Assembly: GCA_003151935.1 (NCBI GenBank)
Contig: PLYZ01000055.1
Location: forward strand, 1,249 to 65,248
Length of the DNA stretch: 64,000 nt
Direction: 5' to 3'
Source: Candidatus Dormiibacterota bacterium
GTDB taxonomy: Bacteria > Chloroflexota > Dormibacteria > Dormibacterales > Dormibacteraceae
The first letter of the stretch is position 1. Each line of letters begins with the position of its first letter. Of this stretch, positions 1-8,879 are shown in pieces. The notes below the pieces were generated by a model. The model ran no database searches, was not told the DNA's origin, and worked only from the letters and a program-made list of their open reading frames with translations. A program made the translations under genes and the position numbers.

Positions 1-288
1 GCTGTACCCCGCGCCTGTGAAGGCCTGGGTTAGGTATGGCGCGTCAAAAGCGACGTAGCGAGCGGACGACGTCGTGTCCGGAAGGATGACTCCGACCATG
101 CCCTTGCCGGCCGCGACAAGGCCCTTGAGCTTCGGCATGTACGAGAAGTCCTGCGTGAACGAGCTGATGCTCAGGTCTGACGGCACCGTTCCGCTCGGCG
201 AGTTCGACGACGTCCCACCGCCGCCTCCACAGGCCATCGCGACGATCCCGAGCACACCGAGCGTCGGGATAAGTTTGGCGAACCTCAT
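1..288 (-). CDS. Sugar ABC transporter substrate-binding lipoprotein (XylF-like), partial
   Basis: This gene is cut by the left window edge; only the N-terminal 96 residues are visible, and it is absent from the ORF track. The ATG at 288 opens a lipoprotein signal peptide ending in a lipobox (GIVAMAC), so the protein should be anchored outside the membrane. A glycine/serine linker follows, then VGVILPDTTSSARY, which matches the first strand of periplasmic sugar-binding proteins of the xylose/ribose type. The second binding protein at 1714-2787 has the similar IAFLLPDTQDTRY. It diverges from the ROK regulator across a 226-bp region with an inverted repeat, so it is probably ROK-regulated. The sugar bound is not determinable. 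Confidence 0.8.
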   Translation of the reverse strand, partial: MRFAKLIPTLGVLGIVAMACGGGGGTSSNSPSGTVPSDLSISSFTQDFSYMPKLKGLVAAGKGMVGVILPDTTSSARYVAFDAPYLTQAFTGAGYS

Positions 289-428
289 AGGTTCTCTCTC
301 CTATCTAAGTCACCTGTTGCCTTCTTCCCGGACAGCTCCGGGGCGAGAGTGCGCCGGCGAACAGGCCTTACTCAGAAACCCCACGGCGGGACCGGCCCGC
401 CTGCCCAGAGCATGTCTTACGCCCACAC

Positions 429-484
429 GTTTGTCAAGAGCGCGATCGTGCGACACATACAATTTGTTCAATCTCTTGACAAAC
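429..484. promoter_or_regulatory. Perfect 12-bp inverted repeat, candidate ROK operator with divergent -35 boxes
   Basis: GTTTGTCAAGAG (429-440) and its exact reverse complement CTCTTGACAAAC (473-484) lie 44 bp apart centre to centre, about four helical turns. Each arm contains a TTGACA hexamer, one facing each divergent gene, so a regulator bound to the arms would cover both -35 boxes. The -10 regions are weak (CATGAT-like on the plus side). Autoregulation by the adjacent ROK protein is inferred from position and symmetry. Confidence 0.6.
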
Positions 485-514
485 CCACCCGGGCGCCCAT
501 GATTCCGATGCGCC

Positions 515-1717
515 GTGTCGAAGAATGGAGAGGGGACGCTCGGTTGGCTTAAAGACCGCAACCGCGAGCGCGTGTTGGGGGCGCTGCGCGAGCGCGGGCG
601 CATCAGCCAGGCCGACATCGCGCGCATGACCGGCCTTTCGCGCACGACTGTGCACACGTTCGTGGCGGAGCTGAAGGATTCGGGCATGGTGCACGAGGTC
701 GAGGCGAGCGTTCCGGATGTTCGTGGCGGCCGCCCGGCGGTGCTGCTCGTGCTGCGGGACTCGTCCCTTGCGGTGGTGGGCATCGACTTCGGGCACAGCC
801 ACGTGCAGGTCGCCGTCGCCGACCTGGTTCACAACCTGCTCGCGGAGCGCCGGTGCGATCTCGACGTGAACTACCATGCCGCCGAAGCGCTCGACACCGC
901 TACCCGAATGGTGGACGAGGTGCTGATCGAGGCCCACGTGGAGCGGAAGTCCGTCATCGGCGCCGGAATCGGAATCCCTGGACCGGTCGACCGCGCGCGA
1001 GGCACTGTCGGGTCGACCACCATCCTCCCGGGGTGGACCGGCCTTCGCATCGAGACCGAGATGCAGGAGCGCCTGGGCATCCCGGTCGAGATCGAGAACG
1101 ACGCCAACCTGGGCGCGCTCGCGGAGATGTCCTGGGGCGCCGGCCGCGAGTGCGCGAACTTCGCGTACATCAAGGTCGCCACCGGCATCGGGGCGGGGCT
1201 AGTGATCGACGGCCGGCTGCTGCGTGGAGCATCGGGGACGGCCGGGGAGATCGGGCACACGACCCTCGATGAGTCGGGCGCGCTCTGCTACTGCGGGAAC
1301 CGTGGGTGCCTCGAGACCGTGGCGTCGGGCCCGGCGATCATCCAGCTCGTCGGGCTCGTCGACGGTGAGGTCCCGAGCCTGTCCCGCATAGTCGAGCTTG
1401 CGATCGCGGGCGACGTGCGCTGCCGCCGGGCTATCTCCGATGCCGGTCATGAGATCGGCGTCGCCGTAGCGGGACTCTGCAACCTCATCAACCCCGAGCG
1501 CGTCATAGTCGGCGGTTTGCTCAGCCGTACAGGCGAGGTGCTCCTCCAGCCGATCCGGGAATCGATGCGGCGCCACGCCGTGCAGGCCGCGGCGGACATC
1601 ATCGATGTCGTACCAGCCGTGTTCGTCGAACGAGCCGAGCTCCTGGGCTCTCTCGCCCTTGCGCTCCAGAGCTCGAGCAGGCGGACGGCGAGGGCCGCAG
1701 TTCAGGCCGGCGGCTAG
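515..1717 (+). CDS. ROK-family transcriptional regulator (XylR/NagC type)
   Basis: A 400-residue DNA-binding sugar sensor. An N-terminal winged helix-turn-helix (about residues 15-60, ISQADIARMTGLSRTTV) precedes a ROK sugar-kinase fold with GIGIPGPVD (151-159) and ENDAN (194-198). The zinc-binding signature CYCGNRGCLE is present, with Cys258, Cys260 and Cys265. The start is GTG at 515; no earlier in-frame start fits the family length. It sits between two sugar-binding lipoprotein genes and its stop overlaps the second one (CTAG, convergent). The inferred role is repression of sugar uptake, relieved by a sugar. The family assignment is firm; the ligand is unknown. Confidence 0.93.
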   Translation: MSKNGEGTLGWLKDRNRERVLGALRERGRISQADIARMTGLSRTTVHTFVAELKDSGMVHEVEASVPDVRGGRPAVLLVLRDSSLAVVGIDFGHSHVQVAVADLVHNLLAERRCDLDVNYHAAEALDTATRMVDEVLIEAHVERKSVIGAGIGIPGPVDRARGTVGSTTILPGWTGLRIETEMQERLGIPVEIENDANLGALAEMSWGAGRECANFAYIKVATGIGAGLVIDGRLLRGASGTAGEIGHTTLDESGALCYCGNRGCLETVASGPAIIQLVGLVDGEVPSLSRIVELAIAGDVRCRRAISDAGHEIGVAVAGLCNLINPERVIVGGLLSRTGEVLLQPIRESMRRHAVQAAADIIDVVPAVFVERAELLGSLALALQSSSRRTARAAVQAGG

Positions 1718-2787
1718 GAGATTCCCACCGCGGCGCACGCCGCCGCGTACTGGTCGGTGCACAGATCGGCCCTGGTCCAGAATCCGTCGGCGATCACGGT
1801 CGAGATGATCGTCTGCCTGGTCACCGCCACCGGGCTCACGAGCACGGCGGGAACCATCGTGCTTCCGTTGTCGGCGGTATTTCCACCGGTCATCGAGGCG
1901 GGCACCGTCACGCCGTAAGCGAGGTCGTAGGCAAGCTGTGCCCCCGCTTCCGCCTCTGCTCGAACGGACCGGTACACGGTCATGTACTGCTCGCCGGCCA
2001 GAATGCGCTGGACCGCCGCGAGCTCGGCGCCGTCGCCCGTGATGGGAGGAAGCGGCTTGACCGCCGCCGCGCTCAGTGCCGCAAACGCCCCGCCGGCGCT
2101 CGTGTCGTCGGCGGCGTAGACCGCGTCCACTTTGTCGTGGAGCGCGGTCAGCGCATCCGCCATCTCTGTCTGGGCCGTGTCGGGGCCCGCTTGCGGTGTG
2201 TCGTAGGCCTTCGCGATGTTCACCTTGTTGCCCAGGATGGTTTGGACGCCCTGCTTCAGCAGCTTGGCGATGTTGTCTCCAGGGTCGCCGTTGATCATCA
2301 CGATGGTCGGGTTGGTCTTGCCTTTCAGCGCCGCGAGAAGTCCGTCTGCCTGCAGCTGGCCCACCGCCGCGTTGTCGAACGACACGAAGTAATCGACGGC
2401 CGGCGTGTTCAGGATGAGCCGCTCGTAGGCGATGACCGGGACGTGTCGGGCGCGGGCCTTGCCGGCGATCGCCGATGCCGTGGTGCCGTCGACCGGGTCG
2501 AGCACGAGGACGTTGGCTCCGCCTGCGAGCGCCGCCTCAGCCTGGCTCAACTGTGCCGCCGCGTCCTGGTGTGCGTTGCGATAGTCGACCGTGCAGTCCG
2601 CGCACATGGACTTGAGCGTGGCTTCGAAGATGGGCACGTGCTGGCTCTCGTACCGGGTGTCCTGGGTGTCGGGCAAGAGAAATGCGATCTTCTTGCCGAG
2701 CGTGACTCCAGCGTCAGTGCTCGGGCCACACGCGGTGAGACCCAGTGCGATGAGGAGCAGAGCGGGAACCAGCCTGGCCATTTTCAT
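1714..2787 (-). CDS. Sugar ABC transporter substrate-binding lipoprotein (XylF/RbsB family)
   Basis: A 357-residue exported lipoprotein: MKMARLVPALLLIALGLTAC gives a signal peptide with lipobox LTAC. The mature part has the type I periplasmic binding fold, with IAFLLPDTQDTRY at the first strand, a VLVLDPVDG segment, VPVIAYERL and MINGDPGDN, all typical of xylose-binding XylF. No permease or ATPase for this sugar is visible, so partners probably lie left of the window or elsewhere. It is convergent with the ROK gene (4-base stop overlap). Together with the partial paralogue at the left edge it brackets the regulator, suggesting one sugar regulon. Confidence 0.88.
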   Translation of the reverse strand: MKMARLVPALLLIALGLTACGPSTDAGVTLGKKIAFLLPDTQDTRYESQHVPIFEATLKSMCADCTVDYRNAHQDAAAQLSQAEAALAGGANVLVLDPVDGTTASAIAGKARARHVPVIAYERLILNTPAVDYFVSFDNAAVGQLQADGLLAALKGKTNPTIVMINGDPGDNIAKLLKQGVQTILGNKVNIAKAYDTPQAGPDTAQTEMADALTALHDKVDAVYAADDTSAGGAFAALSAAAVKPLPPITGDGAELAAVQRILAGEQYMTVYRSVRAEAEAGAQLAYDLAYGVTVPASMTGGNTADNGSTMVPAVLVSPVAVTRQTIISTVIADGFWTRADLCTDQYAAACAAVGIS

Positions 2788-2898
2788 AACGTGGGGTGCG
2801 GCGACGGCCGACCCGCATTGTGTTGGCTGCCCCCGCGAGTGTCAAGTTGGGCCGCTTGATGAATTTCGCGTTGGCTGTCAGGGTTTCAAGCGAGAGAA

Positions 2899-3990
2899 AT
2901 GCAAGTTCTCGTAGCGCTGATCGGGATCGTGCTGGTTTTTATCGTTCTCAGGGACGCCTTCGAGACGATCATCCTGCCGCGCCGCGTGTCGGGGCCGCGA
3001 CTGTCGAAGATGTTCTACCAGGCCACGTGGAAGCCCTGGAAAGCCGCCGGCCGCCGCATGCGCCCCGGTGAATGGCGTGAGACCTTCCTCAGCACTTATG
3101 GGCCGCTCTCCCTACTCATGCTCTTCGTGGTATGGGGTGCGATTCTCGTCACGGGGTTCGCCGCGCTACTGTGGGCCGCGGGGTTCGACGTGAACCTCTC
3201 CGGCCCAGACCACCTTTACGTGAGTGGTACGACGTTCACGACGCTCGGCATCGGCGACTTCACCCCGCACACGGATCTGGCGCGGTTTATCACCGTGGTG
3301 GAAGCGGGCACAGGCTTCGGCTTCCTCGCGATCCTCATCTCATACCTGCCCGTGCTGTACCAGAGCTTCTCGCGGAGAGAGATCGCGATCTCGATGCTCG
3401 ACGAGTGGGCGGGGTCGCCGCCCAGCGCAGGAGACCTTCTGCGCCGCGCTTCCGAATCAAATGAGATGGACGAGCTGATCCCATTGATGGGGCGCTGGGA
3501 GACGTGGACCGCCGAGCTGCTCGAGAGCCACCTCTCGTACCAGGTGCTCAGCTACTTCCGCTCGCAACACGAAAACCAGTCCTGGGTCGCCGCGCTCACG
3601 GCGATCATGGATTTTTCCGCGCTGTGGCAGGCGAGCAAGGATCACGGCAAGTCCTGGCAGGCCCGCCGGGTATACGCCATGGGCCGGCATGCCCTAGGCG
3701 ACCTGAGCCAGGTGCTCCACGCCGTGCCGGAGTTCGACGCGCCCGACCGCCTGTCCGAGGCTGAGCTCATCGCGTTGCACGAGGCGTTGACGGCCGCAGG
3801 GAAGGACATCGACCTCGCTGCGTTTCGGGAGCGGCTGAACGCTCTGCGCAAAGGCTACGAGCCATACGCCATCGCGCTGAGCCACGAGCTTTTGATGGAG
3901 CTCCCACCGTGGATGCCGCTGGGCGAGCGGCAAGACAACTGGGAAACAACAGCCTGGGAAGGCGCCGCCCCAGGAGAATCCCTGCACTAA
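2899..3990 (+). CDS. Two-pore-domain-like potassium channel family membrane protein
   Basis: A 363-residue protein. It has an N-terminal membrane segment, a second hydrophobic stretch near residues 72-95, then a pore-loop-like segment [13 protein letters not shown] followed by another hydrophobic helix. TTLGIGDF resembles the TVGYGD selectivity filter, but with LGIGD the ion selectivity is uncertain. The C-terminal 200 residues are soluble and charged, probably a cytoplasmic regulatory region. The ATG at 2899 has only a weak purine stretch upstream. The stop overlaps the stop of the convergent ABC ATPase gene by four bases. It could also be an unrelated ion-channel-fold protein. Confidence 0.75.
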   Translation: MQVLVALIGIVLVFIVLRDAFETIILPRRVSGPRLSKMFYQATWKPWKAAGRRMRPGEWRETFLSTYGPLSLLMLFVVWGAILVTGFAALLWAAGFDVNLSGPDHLYVSGTTFTTLGIGDFTPHTDLARFITVVEAGTGFGFLAILISYLPVLYQSFSRREIAISMLDEWAGSPPSAGDLLRRASESNEMDELIPLMGRWETWTAELLESHLSYQVLSYFRSQHENQSWVAALTAIMDFSALWQASKDHGKSWQARRVYAMGRHALGDLSQVLHAVPEFDAPDRLSEAELIALHEALTAAGKDIDLAAFRERLNALRKGYEPYAIALSHELLMELPPWMPLGERQDNWETTAWEGAAPGESLH

Positions 3991-4754
3991 AGAACTTTCG
4001 AGAGGAAGGACCGGGTCCGTTCCTGCTGCGGATTCGCCAGCACGTCGCGCGGCTTGCCCGCCTCGACGATCACCCCTCCGTCCATGAACACCAGCGTGTC
4101 GCCCACCTCGCGGGCAAACCCCATCTCGTGCGTCACCACGACCATGGTCATGCCGTCCTGGGCGAGGCGGCGCATGACGTCGAGCACCTCGCCGACCAGC
4201 TCGGGGTCCAGGGCGGAGGTGGGCTCGTCGAACAGCATCAGCTTCGGATCCATCGCCAGCGCCCGCGCGATCGCGACGCGCTGCTGCTGGCCGCCCGACA
4301 GCTGCTTCGGGTACGCGTTCGTCTTGTCGGCGAGGCCCACCCGATCCAGCAGTGCACGTGCGTAGGCCACCGCCGTGGAACGGCTCGCCTTCTTGACGCG
4401 GATCGGCGCCTCGATGAGGTTCTCGAGCGCGGTCATGTGAGGAAACAGGTTGAAGTGCTGAAAGACCATGCCGATCTCGGACCGCTTCTGACAAACCTCG
4501 CGATCCGGAAGCTCGTAGAGCTTGTCGCCACGCTGGCGATACCCGACCAGCTCTCCGTCGACCGACAGCCGGCCGGCGTCGATCTTCTCCAGGTGGTTGA
4601 TGCAGCGGAGGAACGTGCTCTTGCCGGAGCCCGACGGGCCGATCATGCACATCACCTCTTTCGGATTCACCTCGAGGTCGATTCCACGCAGCACCTCGAG
4701 CCGGCCGAAGCTCTTGTGCACCGCCTCCGCCTTGACCATCGGACCGGCGCTCAT
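3987..4754 (-). CDS. Polar amino acid ABC transporter ATP-binding protein (GlnQ/HisP family)
   Basis: A 255-residue ATPase that powers the adjacent permease. It has Walker [11 protein letters not shown]-loop FQHFNLFPH, signature LSGGQQQR, Walker B LMLFDEP and the H-loop VVTHEMGFA, which is diagnostic of the GlnQ-type subfamily. The ORF track extends to 5651, but the real start is ATG 4754, which overlaps the permease stop as ATGA; an alternative ATG lies at 4739. It is the last gene of a three-gene operon with binding protein and permease. Confidence 0.95.
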   Translation of the reverse strand: MSAGPMVKAEAVHKSFGRLEVLRGIDLEVNPKEVMCMIGPSGSGKSTFLRCINHLEKIDAGRLSVDGELVGYRQRGDKLYELPDREVCQKRSEIGMVFQHFNLFPHMTALENLIEAPIRVKKASRSTAVAYARALLDRVGLADKTNAYPKQLSGGQQQRVAIARALAMDPKLMLFDEPTSALDPELVGEVLDVMRRLAQDGMTMVVVTHEMGFAREVGDTLVFMDGGVIVEAGKPRDVLANPQQERTRSFLSKVL

Positions 4755-5740
4755 CTGCGCCCCGGAGGGAAAGACACCGACACATCCGGTACCGGCGGCG
4801 GCGGCGCGTGGAACGTGAACAGCATCCGCCGGAATCTCTGGAAGGGCGTGGGTGGAAGCTCCCGTTGGGCGCCTCGAGCGAAATATCGCTCCACGTAGTA
4901 CTGGCCGATGGTCAGGACCGTCGTCATGGCCAGGTACCAGATGCTCGCGACGATCGCCAGCTCGATCACCAGGAAAGTGAAGTTCGCGATCTGTTCCGAT
5001 CGCGTGAAGAGCTCGGGCACCGCGGCGATTGAGGCGAGCGATGTGGTCTTCAACATCGAGATCGTCTCGTTCCCGGTGGGGGGGATGATGACGCGCATCG
5101 CCTGAGGCAGGACGATCCGGCGCATCAGCTGCAGCCTGTTCATACCGAGCGCCTGGGCAGCCTCGGTCTGGCCCTGCTCGACCGAGATGATGCCGGCCCG
5201 CACGATCTCCGCCATATAGGCGGCTTCGTTGAGCCCCAGGCCGAGGGTCGCCGCGGTGAAGGCGCTGATGAGCAGGTTGGTGCTCTCCTGCCAGTGCAGC
5301 GGAGTGCCGGGGATGCCGATTCCGATGTGCGGGAGGACCGTGTTGAGGTTGAACCAGAAAAAGATCTGGACGAGGACCGGGGTGCCGCGAAAGAACCAGA
5401 TGTAGAGCCAGCTCACCCATGACATCACCGGGCTGGGTGAAAGCCGCATCACGGCCAGGACGATGCCGAGCACGATGCCGATCAGCATCGCCAGCACCGT
5501 GAGCTCCAGCGTGATGACGATCCCTTCCAGGATCAGCCTGCCGGAAAGCCACTTCCACACCTGATCCCAGCGGAGGTCGGGTGCCGTCGCAAACGTGTAG
5601 ACGATATCGCCGGCGAAGGCCAGGACCAGCGCCCCGGATACCCACCGCCACGGGTGACGGACCGGAATCGCCTTGATCGCCTCCGGCCGCGGGCCGGCTT
5701 GTGAGCCGGGCGCCGCCGGGCCAGAGGCGATGTCGGTCAC
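4751..5740 (-). CDS. Amino acid ABC transporter permease (HisM/GlnP family)
   Basis: A 329-residue integral membrane permease. After a roughly 70-residue N-terminal extension with one membrane span come [15 protein letters not shown] and the EAA loop [24 protein letters not shown], which docks the ATPase. [11 protein letters not shown] is the usual HisMQ motif. The C-terminal tail is rich in proline. It lies between the binding-protein gene (21 bp gap) and the ATPase (4-base overlap). Only one permease is present, so it probably works as a homodimer. Confidence 0.94.
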   Translation of the reverse strand: MTDIASGPAAPGSQAGPRPEAIKAIPVRHPWRWVSGALVLAFAGDIVYTFATAPDLRWDQVWKWLSGRLILEGIVITLELTVLAMLIGIVLGIVLAVMRLSPSPVMSWVSWLYIWFFRGTPVLVQIFFWFNLNTVLPHIGIGIPGTPLHWQESTNLLISAFTAATLGLGLNEAAYMAEIVRAGIISVEQGQTEAAQALGMNRLQLMRRIVLPQAMRVIIPPTGNETISMLKTTSLASIAAVPELFTRSEQIANFTFLVIELAIVASIWYLAMTTVLTIGQYYVERYFARGAQRELPPTPFQRFRRMLFTFHAPPPPVPDVSVSFPPGRR

Positions 5741-5761
5741 TTCAACTTATGCGGTCGTACC

Positions 5762-6745
5762 TCAGTACGACGGCACGCACGTCGCGCCGATCGAGTTGTT
5801 GTTGTTGAGCGCCACGTCTGAGCTGGTGATGGCGCCGTCGCTGACGTTCCAGGTCTTGAGGATGTTGCTGTAGTAGCTGTTGTTGTCGATCAGGTACTTG
5901 ACCGCGTCCGTGATCGGCTTCTCCAGCGCGCTGCCCTTGACGATGGCGATGCCGTACGGCGCGACGCTGCAGGGCTGGCCGCCGATCTTGAACTTGCCGT
6001 TGGACTGCTTGACCTGGAAGTCGGCCACCGGTTGGTCGAGCCAGCCGAAGTCGGCGCGGCCCGAGAGCAGCGCCGAGTTGGCGTCGGTCTGGGTTCCGAA
6101 GCTCAGCACCTTGATGTCCTGCTTGCTCGCGCTCTTGCAGTTGTCCGCGTCGCCGGCGATGGCCGTGCCGCCGACCGACTGGCCCATGTAGCCCCAGGCG
6201 TCGGACTCTTCAGTCGTGCCCGATTCGACGGCGACGGTGTGCCCGCACATGTCCGCGGCCGTGCTGATCGTCGGGCCGCCGACCTTGACGATCCAGGCCT
6301 CTCCGGCCTTGTAGTAGGTGACGAAATCGATGCCGTTGTTCTCGCGCGTTTGCGTCGGACTCCAGCTCGAGATGCTGAACGAGTAGCGCGGCTTGTCGCC
6401 ACCCGCGACCTCGCTCGGAGTGCTTGCTTTGAGCTGGGCGATGATGTCGTCGAAGGTCACGTTGTTGAAGGTGCAGACGAGGCCCATCACCTTGCAGATC
6501 GCGTTGCCGAGGTCGATGTCCCAACCGGAGATCGCCCCCGTGTTCGGATCGATGAACTCGTTAGGCGCGTAGGTGGCGTCGGTGGCGATCTGAATCGGCC
6601 CCGAAACCGTCGACGGGACCTCGCTCGCGATGCTGGCGACCTTGCCAGGCCCGCCGGACGTGGTGGCCGTCGGTGTGGTCGATCCGCCGCACGCGGCGAG
6701 CACGATGGCCGCCGCGATCGCCGATAACGCTTTCTGAGCGCTCAT
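5762..6745 (-). CDS. Amino acid ABC transporter substrate-binding lipoprotein
   Basis: A 327-residue lipoprotein with lipobox VLAAC and a Thr/Ser-rich linker. The family-3 extracellular solute-binding fold shows IQIATDATYAPNEFIDPNTG and ISGWDIDLGNAICKVMG near the N-terminus and GRADFGWLDQPVADF later. The ORF track starts at 6859, but ATG 6745 is chosen because it starts the signal peptide and has a strong Shine-Dalgarno (GGGGAGG) upstream. It is the first gene of the uptake operon. A TACAAT -10-like hexamer occurs on the minus strand at 6791-6786. The exact amino acid is not determinable. Confidence 0.93.
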   Translation of the reverse strand: MSAQKALSAIAAAIVLAACGGSTTPTATTSGGPGKVASIASEVPSTVSGPIQIATDATYAPNEFIDPNTGAISGWDIDLGNAICKVMGLVCTFNNVTFDDIIAQLKASTPSEVAGGDKPRYSFSISSWSPTQTRENNGIDFVTYYKAGEAWIVKVGGPTISTAADMCGHTVAVESGTTEESDAWGYMGQSVGGTAIAGDADNCKSASKQDIKVLSFGTQTDANSALLSGRADFGWLDQPVADFQVKQSNGKFKIGGQPCSVAPYGIAIVKGSALEKPITDAVKYLIDNNSYYSNILKTWNVSDGAITSSDVALNNNNSIGATCVPSY

Positions 6746-6830
6746 AGGTAGCCTCCCCTTCGCGGCAACTGGGCCGTCGGTCCGAATTGTAATTCGCGCA
6801 ATTTGCACGTGCTTAACGCTCGTCGTAGCC

Positions 6831-7676
6831 TTGCACCACGTGCCCTGGCTCGTGATCACGGACCCGTTTCCTCCCGGCTTCTACCTGGGGCCGCTGCAGA
6901 TCCGCTTTTACGGCCTCGCCTACGCGGTCGCGTTCATCGTGGGCACGGCCGTGGCCACGCGACACCTCGAGCGAAAGGGGATCTCCTCGAATGTCTCCGG
7001 GAACATCGCTTTCTGGACGATCGTGTTCGGGCTCATCGGGGCGCGGCTCTACTTCGACGTCCAGTCAGGCTGGTGGTTCTACCTGACGCATCCGCAGCAC
7101 ATCTTTGCGTTCTGGGAAGGAGGGATGGCGTTCTTCGGCGCGATCTTCGCCGCCCTGATCGTGCTGGTCGTCATGGCGCTTCGCCATCACCTCAATTTCT
7201 GGGACCTGCTCGATGCGGGCGTGCTGTTCGCCGCGGTCGGCCAGCCCATCGGCCGGCTGGGCAACGTCATGAACGGAGAGATCCTGGGTCCGCCATCCAA
7301 CCTGCCGTGGGCGCTCCGCTACACCAACCCGGCCTCGATGGCTCCGCAGCTGGGCGTGGCCTACCAGCCCGCGAACCTGTACGAAGCGGTTGGCACCCTG
7401 ATCATCCTTGGCGTTCTCCTCTACTTGCGCCGCCGTGGAGTGCCCTCCGGGGTCCTGGGACTGACCTACCTGGTCCTCTACCCGGTGAGCCAGCTGATCC
7501 TCTTCCAGTGGCGCACCGACTACGAGACGCCGGTCATCCTGTGGGGCCTCAAGCAGGCTCAGCTCACGTCGCTCGCGATGCTCTTGACCATCGTGCCGAT
7601 CTTCGTCCTGGTGTGGCTCCGGTCACGGCCGAAAGGCCAGGTGAGCGTGACCCCCGAGGGTATGATCCAGGCGTGA
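6831..7676 (+). CDS. lgt: Prolipoprotein diacylglyceryl transferase
   Basis: A 281-residue membrane enzyme that transfers diacylglycerol from phosphatidylglycerol to the lipobox cysteine of prolipoproteins, acting on the lipoproteins seen elsewhere in this window. Family signatures are FYGLAYAVAF, WEGGMAFFG (95-103) and the Lgt box GRLGNVMNGEILG (141-153), followed by QPANLYEA. The ORF starts at TTG 6831; GTG 6840 and GTG 6852 are equally plausible. It heads a plus-strand operon and its stop overlaps the next start as GTGA. Confidence 0.96.
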   Translation: MHHVPWLVITDPFPPGFYLGPLQIRFYGLAYAVAFIVGTAVATRHLERKGISSNVSGNIAFWTIVFGLIGARLYFDVQSGWWFYLTHPQHIFAFWEGGMAFFGAIFAALIVLVVMALRHHLNFWDLLDAGVLFAAVGQPIGRLGNVMNGEILGPPSNLPWALRYTNPASMAPQLGVAYQPANLYEAVGTLIILGVLLYLRRRGVPSGVLGLTYLVLYPVSQLILFQWRTDYETPVILWGLKQAQLTSLAMLLTIVPIFVLVWLRSRPKGQVSVTPEGMIQA

Positions 7677-8305
7677 GCCGGTCGCTCAAGCTGGGCGGTG
7701 CGCTGGTTGGGTTTGGCATCCTCCTGTCGCAGCTGGGACACCTGCTGGTGTATCAACTGCAGTTCGGCTCGGCGGCACAGGCCGTCCAGAGCACCGGTGC
7801 GCATGCCTACTTCCCGACGCTCGTCAAGGCAGGCCTTGGCTTCGGTGCCGCGGCGTTCCTGGCGAGCCTCCTGGTCATCGGCGCGTCCAGGTTCGTGGCC
7901 GGCGGTCTCGGCGCCAGGCCGGCGGGCGGTCCTTCCTACGTGAGGCTGCTGGCGCTGATGTTCACGATCCAGATGGCCTGCTTCGGATTGCAGGAGACGG
8001 TCGAGTCGCTGGCGGCGGGTGCGGCGGTCGCCTCGGCTCCGCACATTCTTCTTCTGGGCACGATGGGCCAGCTGCCGGTCGCGGCCCTCGGCGCCCTCGC
8101 ATTCAAGTGGCTGCTGCTCCGGTTTGAGTCCGCCGTCACCGAGATCCGAGTTGCCATGGCTGCGCCGCCGGCTCGGGTTCCACCTGTCGCGATTGCAATC
8201 CCAGTCTGGGGCCATGACAACCGCCATCTCGTGCTCCGGCCGGCTGCGGGCAAATCGCTCTCCAAGCGCGGCCCGCCTTCCTCCATGCGCGTCAGCTCGA
8301 ACTGA
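7673..8305 (+). CDS. Small polytopic membrane protein of unknown function
   Basis: A 210-residue protein starting at GTG 7673, four bases inside the end of lgt. The ORF track merges it into a longer frame from 6803 that has no other support. It shows about four hydrophobic segments (GGALVGFGILLSQLGHLLVY, GAAAFLASLLVIGA, LLALMFTIQMACFGLQ, HILLLGTMGQLPVAALGALA) and a Pro/Arg-rich C-terminal tail. The tail contains a small histidine/aspartate patch (WGHDNRHL). I do not recognise the family. Translational coupling to lgt and the downstream cupredoxin-like gene suggests an envelope role. Confidence 0.7.
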   Translation: MSRSLKLGGALVGFGILLSQLGHLLVYQLQFGSAAQAVQSTGAHAYFPTLVKAGLGFGAAAFLASLLVIGASRFVAGGLGARPAGGPSYVRLLALMFTIQMACFGLQETVESLAAGAAVASAPHILLLGTMGQLPVAALGALAFKWLLLRFESAVTEIRVAMAAPPARVPPVAIAIPVWGHDNRHLVLRPAAGKSLSKRGPPSSMRVSSN

Positions 8306-8347
8306 TCGCACGCGCGCATCTGCGCGCACAAATCAAAGGAGGAAAAA

Positions 8348-8707
8348 ATGAGTCGTGCTCGTCTCGCCATCGCCATCGGCGTGATCGTGGTTTTCGTTGT
8401 GGTCGGCGGCGTCATCATCCTGGCCAACCAGCATCACGGCGGCCGGAACCTGACCTTCAACGTCACGGTCACCGGCGCCAAGTCGATGTCGCCCAGCGCG
8501 CTATCCGCCAATCAAAACGACAACGTGACGATCAACATCGCCAGCGACACGACTGGCGAGGTGCACCTGCACGTCTACGACATCGCCTTCAATACAATTG
8601 CCGGCCAGACGGTCAGCCACACTTTCAAAGCCGTCAACACGTGCACCTGCGACATGGAATGGGAGAGCACGAGCACCCCGCTCGGCGCCCTGGTGGTGAG
8701 CCCATGA
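8348..8707 (+). CDS. Membrane-anchored cupredoxin-like domain protein
   Basis: A 119-residue protein with an N-terminal transmembrane anchor (AIAIGVIVVFVVVGGVIIL). The extracellular beta domain has NVTINIASDTTGEVHLHVYD and a C-terminal MEWESTSTPLGALVVSP, resembling the EfeO/cupredoxin-like fold. The classic Cys-His-Met copper ligand loop is not intact; a CTCDMEW segment and His residues (HLH) could bind metal. A strong Shine-Dalgarno (AAAGGAGG, 8335-8342) fixes the ATG. A GCGCGC-ATCT-GCGCGC hairpin lies at 8312-8327 just upstream. Its position near DsbA-like, VKOR and CtaG genes hints at copper handling, which is inference. Confidence 0.65.
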   Translation: MSRARLAIAIGVIVVFVVVGGVIILANQHHGGRNLTFNVTVTGAKSMSPSALSANQNDNVTINIASDTTGEVHLHVYDIAFNTIAGQTVSHTFKAVNTCTCDMEWESTSTPLGALVVSP

Positions 8708-8757
8708 GGGAGTCCCGGCCGGAGGCCCTCGACGGATCTTCGGCGCCGATGCAACCC

Positions 8758-8807
8758 ATCTGCGTTGTTGCGACCTCCGCTCCTCGCTTACGCATCAACG
8801 GATGCGC
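8758..8807. repeat. Imperfect inverted repeat between cupredoxin-like and membrane protein genes
   Basis: ATCTGCGTTGTTGCG (8758-8772) pairs with CGCATCAACG-GAT (8791-8803) with one mismatch and one bulge, around an 18-base loop. It occupies the only sizeable gap (8708-8879) in this operon. It could be a REP-like element or an mRNA structure separating expression of flanking genes. No T-run follows, so it is not a clear terminator. Confidence 0.4.
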
Positions 8808-8879
8808 GCGCTCCGGTGCTCGGCCGCGCCTAGCATCTGGGCCACCTCGTCGCCGAATCTCTCGCCGAGGTCTCCAGCC

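Noticed and set aside
3694-4785. 363-residue minus-strand ORF over the ABC ATPase and channel gene
   Set aside because: Out-of-frame shadow; the in-frame ATPase and channel genes have complete family motifs.
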